Source: Celoporthe dispersa (Eukaryota; Ascomycota; Sordariomycetes; Diaporthales; Cryphonectriaceae). From it: a DNA stretch of 64,000 nucleotides. This document shows positions 44,510-55,190 of the stretch, piece by piece; the stretch's first letter is position 1, and each line of letters starts with the position of its first letter. Position numbers and translations under genes: made by a program. The stretch is taken from assembly GCA_016584495.1 (NCBI GenBank), contig WAID01000001.1, positions 186,001 through 250,000 on the forward strand, given 5' to 3'. The notes beneath the pieces were generated by a model. That model was given only the letters and a program-made list of their open reading frames with translations, did not search any database and was not told where the DNA came from.

Positions 44510-46246
44510 ATGACACCCACAGACCTGATCGCCCTCGTGGGCTTGATGATGACAGCGGTTCTCACGGGACAACCTGCGGTGGCGCAAGTCCTTCCAGAGA
44601 GACCTGGGTCGGTCAGGATCCTTAATGTCCCTTCTACGGTGCCAGCAGGCCACCAGACTGTGCCCGCCAACTATGTTGGATATTCTGTCGAGTTTGCATT
44701 CATGGCTGACTATGCAGGCAATGATTCGTACGAGATCCAAACCCCCAACCCCCTCCTACCATTTATGTGGTAAACTTATCGGTTTCTGGCGGCTAAGAGA
44801 AACCCTTCAGATGCCCAAATGAGTTCTCCGCACGCCTGGTCGAGAACCTCCAGAACATCACTGGCGAGTACCCAATCATCCGGGCCGGCGGGAGCTCGCA
44901 AAACAGGGCCACATACAACGCGAGCCAGGAAGTGGGCGTGATCAACACCTTCGACAGCCCGACAGACCAGCAGCCGTCCGCCGTTAGCATCGGGCCGGCC
45001 TGGGTGCAGTCGTTCCAGCAGCTGCCAGAGGGAACCAGATACATCTACGGGACCAGCTTCTATGACCAGGACGACCCACTCTGTGGAGGCTGCGACGGGC
45101 TCAACGAGACCGTCACCGAGGCGAAACTCGTGTACGATGGGATCGGAGACGCTCTGTACGGGTACGAGATTGGTAATGAGGTCGACGGTGAGTGTAGAGC
45201 CCACCCTCGCGAGAAGACGACTATATATTTGCTGGACTCTTATCTCGAGGTCTGACAAGCCTCCCTGCTCGGCAGGCTGGCCCGGTGGCTCCCGAAGGCC
45301 CATCAACTGGACGGTCGACGCGTATGTCGCGCAGTGGACGCAGTACGCAGAGGCCGTGCTGGAGGCCGTGGGGACCGACAAGCCACTCTTTCAGGGCTGC
45401 GCGTTCGAGGCGCCGCGGCACTTGGGGTACAACGAGACACCCTTCTGGAACGTCGAGAACGCAGAGGCCTTTGGCATGAACAGGACCTTGGCGGTGACCG
45501 CCGCGGACCACGACTACATGGGCGCGGCGTGCGACACGACCAGCTACCCGACCATCCAGGGCAACCTCCTGAACCACACCCATGTGACCAGCATCCTCTA
45601 CTACCACGACTACCTGGGCAACGCGACCGCCGGCTCTGGCATCCCGTACGTGCTGGGCGAGACCAACAGCATCTCGTGCCAGGGGGAGCCAGGCATCTCT
45701 GACGTCTTCGCCGCGGCCCTGTGGTCCGTCGACTACGTGATGTACCTGGCCAGCCTCAAGGTGGAACGTGTCTATTTCCACAGCGGCACGAGCTTCTACT
45801 ACAGCGCCTGGCAGCCTATCGAGTGGAACGGGACCGCCGCGCACGTAAACCCGCTGTACTACGGTAACCTTTTCACGGGGACGGCGCTCGCGGGCGGAGG
45901 CAAGCAGGTCGCCGTCCTGGCAAACGAGACGAGCTTCACGGCCTATGGGGTGTACGATGCGAGCAGCACCGCGCTGCAGTCTGTGGTTATTGCGAACCTG
46001 GATGTCTTCAACTCCACCATGCCGGCCGGGGATCGGCTTTACGTCGCTGTGCAGCTCCCGGACGAGTTCGAGGGGTCCGAGGTCCGGCGGCTGACGAGCC
46101 CCGGTGTCGATACTGCTGAGAATATAACCTTTGCAGGCCGGTGGGTTGGGGATGGTGGATCCATTCTCGGATCCGAGGTCGTGGAGTCCTTGGAAAGTAG
46201 TACTGTGTCTGTCGGGGCTGGTGAGGCAGTCCTGGTCTCTGTATAA
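44510..46246 (+). CDS. Secreted GH79-family glycoside hydrolase (beta-glucuronidase/heparanase-like)
   Basis: Three exons (44510-44727, 44811-45187, 45276-46246; introns 83 and 88 nt) give 521 residues. A signal peptide is evident (MTPTDLIALVGLMMTAVL then a cleavage region near AVAQ). Family marks: VPANYVGYSVEFAFMADYAG, EFSARLVENLQNITG, IIRAGGSSQNRATYN, the acid/base motif YEIGNEVDGW and the nucleophile motif YVLGETNSISCQGEPG, both with the expected Glu. The remainder forms the C-terminal beta domain. Many N-glycosylation sequons occur, fitting secretion. Fungal GH79 enzymes release glucuronate or methyl-glucuronate from arabinogalactan or related chains; the exact substrate is inferred only by family. 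The first intron was placed by joining GNDS to CPNEFSARL, with a GTACGA donor. It ends 134 bp from the TRK gene stop, tail to tail. Confidence 0.85.
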
Positions 46247-46379
46247 GCATGGCCACAGCACGGTCGGTAGATCAGACCTGTGAGCATAGCGAGTGCGTGA
46301 TGGTCTCATACGCTGGCCACAGCTCTTCGAAATATGAATAGCGCTATCCAAAAGTAACTCCACTGCAGGCACGTGCTCG

Positions 46380-48910
46380 CTAGACATCAGAGTCCACACT
46401 CATCCTGCGACTCATACTTCTTCGTATACGGTGGTCCTCCTCCTCGTCGCGGTGAAGCTGTTCCCGGGGCAGCCTCACGGCCCTGTCCAGCGCAACGGGC
46501 AGTCCTCGATGCCGACCTCGGAGCATAACCAGGCACAGGACCAGCTTGCTTCCACTATACCAACCGCCTGAGAAGCTGTAGGCCTGGTTTGGTATGCCAG
46601 TGCTGATACCGACAGTGCCATAGGCGGAGACGACCTCGAAGATGATGTTGAAGACGCTGTACGTGACGGGGTCGTCGAGGAAGTGGCGTGTCTCGATGGT
46701 GCTGATGGCGAAGACGGCCAGCACGAGCCACCAGATATCGTGAGCGAGCTGTCCGTGGATCTGCTGGCTGATGAAGTCGATCCGACTGTCTGAGGTCTTT
46801 CGTCGCGGTGCAGCGCCTACGCCATGGAGTGACAAGTGACGTCTAATCGCGCGCGAGAGCCTAGAGGCCTTCGTCTCCCTATCCTGGCCAGGTCTGGAAG
46901 CGCTCCCCGTAGTAGTGTTACTTCCCTGTCGTTGGAGGCTACGGGGCGTTCCATTGGCCTGCTCCAGATCGCCCTCGGGTTCCAGGTCGTCCGCATAGAT
47001 ACCCAGACTGCGCTCCTCGTATACATTGGAGTGACGCATGGTGATGACCACTGGGTACACTGAAATGTACATCATGATCACGTACTGGAAGACCGTGGTA
47101 GCACGTATTAGCTTTTGTTATAGAGGTAGCCAAGGGTACAAATCACAAGGTGGGAAAGGGCAGGGCAGGATTCGAAGGGGAGAAACAAATTTTCCAAGGC
47201 AAGCCGTATGTATACATATATACAAACACATACCAATATCTGCAATCCGATGTATAAGCTGCTGATGCCCACCACATAGAATCCACCAGACCGAACAGCT
47301 ATTTTCAGTCACATTAGCGCCTGTAAACCTCTTGTCGGCCAGTTTCATATGTGAGAGAAGACGTACCCAGAGCCTGGAAGAGCCCATCGATGACCCTCGA
47401 CCCCACCGGAATGGCCTCTATTGTCGGGTTCCCGAGGTTGAGGATCTCAAACGCGACCCAGTCGCTGAAGTTAAGCAGACAGACCATGAAGAGGAGCCAC
47501 CAGGTCTGACGGGCGGGGAACATATTCGTGTAGACACGGCGTGGGTACGTGAGGATGAACTTCAAGGTGAGCTTGAGGTCGTAGAGGGTCTCCTCCTCCG
47601 TGGCCCAGCACAAGAGCTTGAGCATGGACCAGAACAGGAACCTCAGCATGATCGGGTATGCCGTGTTGCCTGCGAGAATCATGGCGCCCATGACGATCAG
47701 GACGAAGAAGCTGTTCTGGAAGGGGACGACGTTGGCGTCGATGACCGCCATGCCAGAGTTGTTGAAGGCAGACACCCCAAAGAAGATGCCGGTCCACCAA
47801 GGGTTCAGGCCGTTCGAGGTGGCCACCTCCGGCTTGTATTTCGCGATCCAGGCCCCGAGCGCGATGCACCCCAAGAACTGCCACAGCACAAAGTACAGGG
47901 GCACGACGACCGAGAGCAGTTTCAGGGCCCGGTACTCGTGGCCGCCCAGGTGCTCGCGCTCCTCGCTGCTGAGATCGTGGAACTGTGAGTTTCTGCCGGC
48001 GGTCTTGTTTGTCAGGAACCTGTGCAGCTGGACAGACGGGTTTGGGCTGTTTTCCGGCTGCCACTGCTTCTTTGCAGACCCGTTGGCATCAGAGGTGCCG
48101 GTGCGCCTCTTTGTCCGGCTGTCGTTGGCATAAGCACTCGACGTGGTCCTGGCATCTCCGCGGCCAATCCCCAAGGGATCATCTGCAAAGGTGATGTGGG
48201 CGCTGGTCGCAGGCGACATATCCTGCGAGCCGCGCCCCTCAAGGCGCTGGTCCATGTCGTCCAGATCTGGTAGAGAGACTGTGCGGCGGCGGCCGTCCCG
48301 TTCAACGGCAACGACCACGTCGGTGTCCTCCACGCCGGTGTTGTGTGGCTCATTCACCTTGGGCCCGAGACCTGCGAGAGTCATGTCGCCCGGTGGAGTC
48401 GTCGTGGCCTTTCCGAAGGTTATGGACTTGAAGAAGGGGGAGGGACCTGAGGCTCATCGAGCTGCCAGGCCTTCTTATCCTCTCCCTGTCCCTCTTCTCC
48501 CTCTCAGCCTTGACAATGTCCTCAAAGTGCTTCTCGAAGGCGTGCAGGCGAAAGGCCACGGTCCAGATAGAGACCCAGACGGCACTGCCGAGGAGGATGA
48601 GGAACCACAGGAGGATCTGCTGCCAGGTGGTCATCTGGCTGAGGTTGACGGTGTTCAGGCCAGCCTCGGACATGGCCGAGACGACGAGGAACAGGCTGTC
48701 GGCATAGCTGATGCTGAAGGCCGGGTCGGACGAGCCCCAGAAGATGAGAGAGGCAACCAAGCTGACCACGATGAAGTAGGTGTAGTGGACGGTGATGAAG
48801 TTCAGCGGTGGCAGGAAGGCTCGCAGCTCGTGAAGCAGACGAGAGGCTCGAGGGTGGCTGTCGAGATACCCTGCCCACGAGCGCGGTGCCCAGCCTTTTC
48901 GACGTGCCAT
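46380..48910 (-). CDS. TRK1: TRK-type potassium transporter, one-base frame break
   Basis: Three exons on the minus strand (48910-47367, 47298-47234, 47084-46380) give 770 residues after one base is removed. Pore-loop segments of the fungal TRK family are visible: AMSEAGLNTVNLSQMT (loop 1), GVSAFNNSGMAVIDAN (loop 2), GLFQALAVRSGGFYVVGIS across the first intron (loop 3), and SAYGTVGISTG (loop 4). The first half ends in a long hydrophilic cytosolic loop, then RYRALKLLSVVVPLYFVLW begins the second half. TRK proteins take up K+ at the plasma membrane. The break is in the G5 run 48436-48440 (minus strand CCCCC): four bases join SLRSLP to FFKSITFGKATTTPPGD. The C-terminus is short and Arg/Ser-rich. 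Neighbouring YTH1 is in tandem upstream. Confidence 0.87.
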
Positions 48911-49779
48911 CGTCTCCTTTAGGCACCAAACAACAAAAGACCAATGAGGGAGAGGAGGCAGACAGAGTGCACGATCACGTCGAGCGTGCGTGGCTCAGGC
49001 CGTCGGCGATGGGTCTAAAGGACGAGGTTGCAGTATACATCATCGACCCAAAACACACACGAAAAAAAAAAACAAAAAGGGGAGGAGGGAATTGCGAAAC
49101 CCTCAACAGAGAGTCACCAAGACAATCCTCACAAGGATGAAGCACAGACTGAATTATTAGGCAGATAGAAGAAGAAAAGAAGAAGAAAAGAAGAATACAG
49201 AGAGAGAGAAAACCACCAATGTGGTAGAAGTATAGAATATAAGGGAGAGAAAGTACACGTCGACCTACAGAGGAGGAGGTCAAACTGTCTGGATGATTGG
49301 AAGTGGCTGGTTAGGAAGGATTAGGAAACAGCAGGTACAACTTAAGAAGATTAGAGATAAAAATAGCCCCCGTGGTCCACACCGCTGCCGCTTACATAAC
49401 ACCATTTAGCAGCTGGATCCTTGCCTGTATCTGACGACATTTGCCTGTGGTCAATTTCCCATGGTTTTTTATTTTGTTCTTGTTGCTGAGTAGAGCAGAC
49501 AAAACACACACACGATCATACATGATATGAGTGGAAAATTGGTCAGGCCTAGGGCGGAAAACTTCAAAAGTGGTATCATACGTCTGTCTGCCTTCAGAGG
49601 TGGGTGACCCCAGACGTGGTCGCAAAGCTCTTGTTCATGACACTCTTTGCCTGTAGTGAGGGGAGGGAAGAGGCTATGTAGAGGGTGTTACCATCTGCTC
49701 CTCGCCCGTCACGAAGAAGACTCTCAAGCCCCTGGAAGAAAGAGCACCTGAGCGTGCCGACTGAGGTTACCCGTCCGTC
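48911..49779. other. Intergenic between YTH1 and TRK (tandem, minus)
   Basis: 870 bp: TRK promoter plus YTH1 3' UTR. It has A/G-rich plus-strand tracts (about 49059-49085 and 49165-49210), meaning CT-rich on the TRK coding strand. No gene seen. Confidence 0.45.
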
Positions 49780-50610
49780 CTAGTGCCTGCCACGATGTTT
49801 ATGACCGCCTCTCCCCCTCCAGCGTCCGCCGCGCCCTCCGAACCTGCCCTGCTGGTGGCCCCTATCCCGGTCGTGCCCACGGTCCCTCTCGCGGTCGCGG
49901 TCCCGATCCCCACGGTCCCTAAACGACCCCTCCTCGTCGTCGTCGAAAGGGTCCCGCCTGGCCAGGGCCCCGTCCTCTTCGTCCTCCTTCTTCTTCTCGA
50001 CCCTGGCGGTCGGCTTCTCCAGGTCCTTTTGCCACCTGGGATGTGCGCCCTCCCCGCAGTCCCTCCCGTCGGGACAGAACCCGGCCAGGAAGAATGGGCA
50101 CATCTTCTTCCGCGCGTGTTTCTTGGCGCACCTCGGCCCCAGCGGGCAGAAGCCCCGGTCGTAGTGGGGGCAGGGCGGCAGCTTGCTCTGGGGGTCGACG
50201 TGGAGGTAGAGGCACTCGTCGCCGTTGCTGCAGAAGCCGTTCCTCAGGAAGAAGTTGCACTCGGGCATCTTGCGCAGGTTGAACTCGTGTAGGAACTCGC
50301 AGGTCTCGCCCTTCTTGCACAGCCCCCGCAGCCAGTGCTTGCAGACCAGAGAGTTAAAGGCATGCCCGCCGCCGCCGTCTTGCTTTGCGCTGTTTGTGGT
50401 GGAGACGTGTCGCTCGGGGCAGCGGGTGCCGAGCGGGCAGTGGCCGCCGCTGTAGGCCCTGCAGATTGGTCTGTCGGCAGGGAGGCTGTGCAGGTAGGTC
50501 TTCTGTAGGAAAGGGGTGAAGGAGAATGAGGGCGGCTGTTGGGGTGTCGTCTTGGACAGCAGCTGCTCGGACAGCTGGGCTGCGGCGGCGGCGGTGGCGG
50601 ACGGCGCCAT
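49780..50610 (-). CDS. YTH1: YTH1/CPSF30-type mRNA 3'-end processing zinc-finger protein
   Basis: Single exon, 276 residues, ATG 50610. Five CCCH zinc fingers lie in tandem: CRAYSGGHCPLGTRCPERH, CKHWLRGLCKKGETCEFLH, CNFFLRNGFCSNGDECLYLH, CPHYDRGFCPLGPRCAKKH and CPFFLAGFCPDGRDCGEGAH. This is the count and spacing of yeast Yth1 and the core of CPSF30, which reads the poly(A) signal within the cleavage and polyadenylation factor in the nucleus. The tail is an Asp/Arg-repeat region (RDRGDRDRDRERDRGHDRD) ending in a Gly/Arg RGG-like patch, likely for RNA contact. An in-frame extension upstream exists but starts without ATG, so 50610 is chosen. The gene looks intact. Divergent from thioredoxin reductase. 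Confidence 0.92.
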   Translation of the reverse strand: MAPSATAAAAAQLSEQLLSKTTPQQPPSFSFTPFLQKTYLHSLPADRPICRAYSGGHCPLGTRCPERHVSTTNSAKQDGGGGHAFNSLVCKHWLRGLCKKGETCEFLHEFNLRKMPECNFFLRNGFCSNGDECLYLHVDPQSKLPPCPHYDRGFCPLGPRCAKKHARKKMCPFFLAGFCPDGRDCGEGAHPRWQKDLEKPTARVEKKKEDEEDGALARRDPFDDDEEGSFRDRGDRDRDRERDRGHDRDRGHQQGRFGGRGGRWRGRGGHKHRGRH

Positions 50611-50752
50611 GACCTCTCGATTGTCCCTTTGCACAAGTCGTCACAGTATCGAGGTGCCGGCCCCAGCTCTGGTGGATAGGTCCTAGGTTGTACCTCTTCT
50701 TAGTGCGACTCTCTCTGTGCGTGTGTGCGTGTGTGTGTGTGTGACAGAGACT

Positions 50753-50787
<35 letters not shown>

Positions 50788-51755
50788 TGTGGTGGTGAGG
50801 GTGGTGGTGGTGGTGGTGTTGTTGTTGTTGTTGTTGTCGGTACAGTGATGGTGTTTTGGGAGGTTTGCTCAGTAGTGATGATCTGCCTCCAGTGCATGCC
50901 TACACAGTCCCATGTACAGTGATGACTGCTGTACTGTGCAGCGCCTGCAAGCTACTGCTAACCCTGCCAGCCGGGTTATCGATAGCAGTGGGCCCGAGCA
51001 GTTACCGGCTAGTGGAACGAGGCGGGGTTCTAGAAGGGTCGCTCGCTACTGCGAATTACTGTCCAGCATACAGCAGGTACGTACTGAGGGGAGTACGTAC
51101 AGGCTCTTGGGGGGGGAGGGAGGTTCCGTTCATCGGCCCTTGCATAGATTCCCCTCACCTTGATTTTCTATGCCGCCCCCAACAGAGAGAGACCTGACAA
51201 ATCTGAGGGAAGGTACCTCGCAGAATTGGAGAAATGCGACGGCGAAATTGGATTCCAGGAAGACAAGGGAAAGAGAAAAAAAGAAGAAAAAAAGATGTCG
51301 TCAACATCAAAGCCACCTTGATATGATAATCAGTTGTATCCCATGACAACACCACACTGCCTCACACACTCTCTCTCTCTGTGCACTCGCAATTCCAGGA
51401 CTGCATCTTCTCAAAGTTACTGACAAATCTGAAATCATAAACGTCTATCAGCCCCACACACCCCACCATAGTACAAATATCCGATCTCGTCGACTCCCAA
51501 GCCGCAACGCCTTTTGTCGCAATAACGTCAACTTCCTCCTCCTTCTTTCCTCCACCCTATAAGTAGCCTCTCTACCCTCTCTCTCGAGCACCGGCCCGGG
51601 TCTCCAACCGTCAAGCTGTCTTTCAGGTACTTCTTCGCGCGGCCTCTACGCTCCAGCGCCACCAGCCTGTCTGTAGCTGCTCTCGCTACTGCAGGTTTCA
51701 AGACCAGACGCGCTTCTTCTCCTCCGACTTGCACAGCAGCCTCAGCTCCGCCAAC
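50611..51755. promoter_or_regulatory. Divergent promoter region, YTH1 / thioredoxin reductase
   Basis: 1.15 kb. It contains a dense compound microsatellite (50715-50840) close to YTH1, a CT tract near 51370-51382, and CT-rich sequence before 51756 that is probably the 5' UTR of the reductase. No coding exon seen. Confidence 0.45.
50715..50840. repeat. Compound microsatellite: GT, GA, GGT and GTT tracts
   Basis: Within 126 bp, four different repeats follow each other: a GT tract (about 50717-50742), (GA)n (about 50755-50785), (GGT)n (about 50798-50818) and (GTT)n (about 50819-50837). It lies 105-230 bp upstream of the YTH1 ATG. Confidence 0.85.
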
Positions 51756-52808
51756 ATGTCCAGCCACACCAAGGTCCTTGGTATGTCTTTCTTCTCTTCT
51801 CTCCCCTCCCCCTTCCCCCCTCTTTTCTCCGTTCGTGCGTTGCTGACCCTGTCTGTCTGTCTCTGTCCAGTCATCGGCTCTGGGCCGGCTGCCCATACCG
51901 CCGCCATCTACCTGGCCCGCGCCAACCTCGAGCCCACCCTCTACGAAGGCTTCATGGCCAACGGCATAGCCGCGGGCGGCCAGCTGACCACGACCACCGA
52001 TGTCGAGAACTTCCCCGGCTTTCCCGACGGCATAATGGGCGGTGCGCTCATGGAAAACATGCGCAAGCAGTCTGAGCGCTTTGGCACCAAGATCATCAGC
52101 GAGACCATCGCCGACCTGGACCTCTCCAGCCGGCCGTTCAAGTACGCGACCGAGTGGGACCCCGACACCAAGCACACGGCCGACACCGTCATCATCGCCA
52201 CCGGCGCCACGGCCCGCCGCCTGGGCCTCCCCGGCGAGGACAAGTACTGGAACAGCGGCGTCTCGGCGTGTGCGGTCTGCGACGGTGCCGCCCCCATCTT
52301 CCGCAAGAAGCCCCTGGTCGTCATCGGCGGCGGCGACTCGGCCGCGGAGGAGGCCATGTTCCTGACCAAGTACGCCAGCCACGTCACCGTGCTCGTCCGC
52401 CGGGACCAGCTCCGGGCCAGCAGCATCATGGCCAAGAGGCTCGAGAACCACAAGGACGTCACCATCAGGTGGAACACGGTGGGCGCCGAGATCAAGGGCG
52501 ACGACAAGGGCCTCATGAGCCACCTGGTCGTCAAGAACGTCCAGACGGGCGCCGAGGAGACGCTCGAGGCCAGCGGCCTGTTCTACGCCATAGGTCACGA
52601 CCCAGCCTCCACCCTTGTCAAGGGCCAGATCGACACAGACGCGGACGGCTACATCGTCACCAAGAACGGCACGCCCCTGACCAACATCGAGGGCGTCTAC
52701 GCCGCCGGCGACGTCCAGGACAAGAGGTACAGGCAGGCCATCACGAGCGCAGGCTCCGGCTGTATGGCCGCCCTGGAGGCCGAGAAATTCCTCTCGGAGC
52801 ACGAATAG
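51756..52808 (+). CDS. TRR1: Thioredoxin reductase (NADPH), low-molecular-weight type
   Basis: Two exons (51756-51780, 51871-52808; intron 90 nt) give 320 residues, the usual size. The tiny first exon encodes MSSHTKVL; the junction forms VIGSGPAAHTAAIYLARA, the FAD dinucleotide fold. Then come GIAAGGQLTTTTDVENFPGF, the redox-active CAVCDG (about residues 142-145), the NADPH-binding GGGDSAAEEA (about 159) with VRRDQLRAS, and the C-terminal FAD motif YAAGDVQDKRYRQAITSAG. The enzyme transfers electrons from NADPH to thioredoxin in the cytosol, supporting peroxide defence, ribonucleotide reduction and sulfur metabolism. No targeting peptide was seen. The intron right after the start region is typical of fungal reductase genes. 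Confidence 0.95.
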   Translation: MSSHTKVLGMSFFSSLPSPFPPLFSVRALLTLSVCLCPVIGSGPAAHTAAIYLARANLEPTLYEGFMANGIAAGGQLTTTTDVENFPGFPDGIMGGALMENMRKQSERFGTKIISETIADLDLSSRPFKYATEWDPDTKHTADTVIIATGATARRLGLPGEDKYWNSGVSACAVCDGAAPIFRKKPLVVIGGGDSAAEEAMFLTKYASHVTVLVRRDQLRASSIMAKRLENHKDVTIRWNTVGAEIKGDDKGLMSHLVVKNVQTGAEETLEASGLFYAIGHDPASTLVKGQIDTDADGYIVTKNGTPLTNIEGVYAAGDVQDKRYRQAITSAGSGCMAALEAEKFLSEHE

Positions 52809-52934
52809 GCCGAGGCACCAGCCACGGCCCGGCAGAACTGGGGCGAGAAGGCGTGGACCGATCGACCTAATCCTCGAGTCTACCTATGATTTATTTTTTT
52901 TTCTTATATCTAGACAGACAGCTTTGAAAAGGCC

Positions 52935-52965
<31 letters not shown>

Positions 52966-53558
52966 CAGAGACAGAGAAAAAAAATTAGACCAGACATCGA
53001 GACGTCATCCTGTCAAGTCTCATGTAGCTGCTCCAACCAGACAGGCACAAGGACAATCAATGTGCATGAAACGCCTCATCAGCATCCCGGCCCCCTTGTC
53101 CGCCTGGTCAAAGTCTGCTGTTGTCTGCCGCAGCGTCTGATGCACTCTACCGTTTAGAAGGGCCACCTCATTCGTCAGCGAGTGAATCAATGACGAAATA
53201 TAACTGCCAATGAACCTAATTCCGGCTGCTCCTTTGCATTTTGCTAATATTGTTAGGCAAGCTAGGGAAGGGGCGCGCCTTCCCTTCACAAACAGATAGT
53301 GGCAGGCCTCCTGCATCCGTGTTATCTGGGCAGGAACAACCCCTCCCGACATCCCAACCTTATTTTCTGCCTCCCCTCCTCCTTCCCTGCTTTCCCCCCC
53401 TCTCAACCGACCCCTTCTGTGTCCATAAAAAGTTCGTGGCGTTCCCTCGTGCAACAACACAGGTCATCATCACCATCGTCTTCTCTCTCTCTCTCCACTG
53501 TCCACTCTCTTCTGCATAAACACAAGCCCATCGCGTCAACTCATCACCACCAATCACC
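52809..53558. other. Intergenic with GA-rich repeat
   Basis: 750 bp. A GA/CAGA tract at 52937-52978 lies in the probable 3' UTR of the reductase. CT-rich and CA-rich sequence from 53380 on precedes the small gene. No other gene seen. Confidence 0.5.
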
Positions 53559-54092
53559 ATGTCTGGTAGAGACTACTCGTACAAGAGCTCCGGCACCAAC
53601 TCGGAGGTGGGCAAGAGCGCACTCGTCCTGGCTCAGCCGTCTACAGTCCCTTCACTGCGCCCGACACGGCTGACCTTGTCTTGTCCAGGGCAACCACTAC
53701 TGTGCTCGTGACTACGGCAATGGCTCCAACGCCTACCACTACTCCAACCAGTGAGTCTGGCCCAGGCGTCCCACGTGCAGCGCGCACCAGGGAGCCTGTG
53801 CGGTTGTCTCGCGGAGACATGAGTAACTAATCAATCACGGCTCCAAGGGACGGTTCCTACTACTACTCCAACTCTAATGGTTCCGTAAGTGGCAAACCTA
53901 CACAACGGGCATTGAGTTAGACCTTGCCAGCTTAATCATTCTAGCTAACGCGTTGTTCCCTTGCGCAAGACGTACTACAACAACGGCTCTGGAGGCTCGA
54001 CCTACACCTCTCCCAGCGGTGGTCGGTCCTCTTCTGGGTACGGTGGCAGCGGCTCAGGCAGCGGCGGCAGCGGCAGCGGCAAGAGCAAGTGA
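53559..54092 (+). CDS. Small Tyr/Ser/Asn/Gly repeat protein, 89 residues, four exons
   Basis: Exons 53559-53606, 53689-53750, 53848-53884 and 53970-54092 (introns 82, 97 and 85 nt, all with GT donors and AG acceptors) sum to 270 nt. The product begins MSGRDYSYKSSGTNSEGNHY, has a single Cys, then short tandem units AYHYSNQDGS, YYYSNSNGS, TYYNNGSGGS, and ends in a Gly/Ser tail with two Lys (SGSGKSK). Aromatic-Ser-Asn-Gly repeats suggest a small stacked beta structure or a low-complexity, condensation-prone chain; this is inference. Similar short proteins exist in other filamentous ascomycetes as far as I recall, with no known function. There is no signal peptide or TM, so it is probably cytosolic or nuclear. 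Because every exon is under 125 nt it is easily overlooked. The long CT/CA-rich leader just upstream suggests strong expression. Confidence 0.8.
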
Positions 54093-55190
54093 TTTATTCA
54101 CCTAAGATGCTCATGCTGTATTTGAGAGAACATCGATGGGCGTGAAGGAACTTTTCTAGTCCGTAGTATCGGTCCAGGGAGGGATCGAATGCGTTGTCGT
54201 CCTGATGTATACGAAACCGGTGATGGATCACTCTGGGACGCTTCGCAGATGAATGTTAATAACATCATAATGGACTGACTTTAACAATCCTGCTTGATCC
54301 CTAGGCCACCGACTAGTGTTGAGTATTGATTAGTACTGACCAATTGGTATTAATAGTTGGGATCGTTGCTGCCCCGTCCTGGTCAACTACACATTCTTTC
54401 TTTAACTATTGATTACGCTGCGAATCGGTATGCTGATCCAGGTGACAGGTCCTAGAGATGATGTCTTCCTGCACATTATGTCAGCGTTCTCCGAGACTCA
54501 CTTGATTATCATGGTAATGATGGGAAAATCCTGCATATTTTATTCCTATGAATAGCTGCTATTAATGCATTGAGGACCTGTCACTAGAATACTTTTGGGC
54601 GCCTGACGTCTCATCACTTACTCAAGTAGGCAACAGACTCCACCCGGAAGACCGAATTACGATACTTTCTTGGCCAGAGCAATGTGTCAATGACCTGATG
54701 ACAAGAAACTAACCAACTCACCAAGACAGCAATCTACGTTTAGTCTCCCAGGCATCCCAAGAGCCGAGGGACAAGGCGCCACACCCGCGGGAGAAGCCGT
54801 TGAATGGTGCCATTATGCCGATACATTGATACATTTAAGGTTTGTTCTTATTGGACGGCTTCCAGAGCTTCCTTGCAAATCCTGGGCTTTCTTGGGGGTA
54901 ATTTGTAATGATTATAAAACGAAAGCTCCCCCGCCCTGGCTTGCAATGGGATTATATTGATATCCCGTGGCCCGCGGCGGCAATGACATGCGGTTGCGCA
55001 AGCAGCGATGGCGCGCGATGAAATAGGTCATCTTGGTATTAAATCCCCGCATGTCTCCTCCTCCAACCTCTCTTGTGATTCTTCTTTTAATTCTCTCTAC
55101 CTTTTGTAAAATTTCGTATATGCGAATTGCTCGTGTCAAATTGTATTTTACTCCAGGGGAAGACAAAGAAAAAGGAAAAAGGTCCAAAGA
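54093..55190. other. Intergenic, AT-rich, 1.1 kb
   Basis: Visibly AT-richer than its surroundings, with no open frame of note. It leads into the NmrA-like gene. No repeat family or RNA gene could be recognised. Confidence 0.45.
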
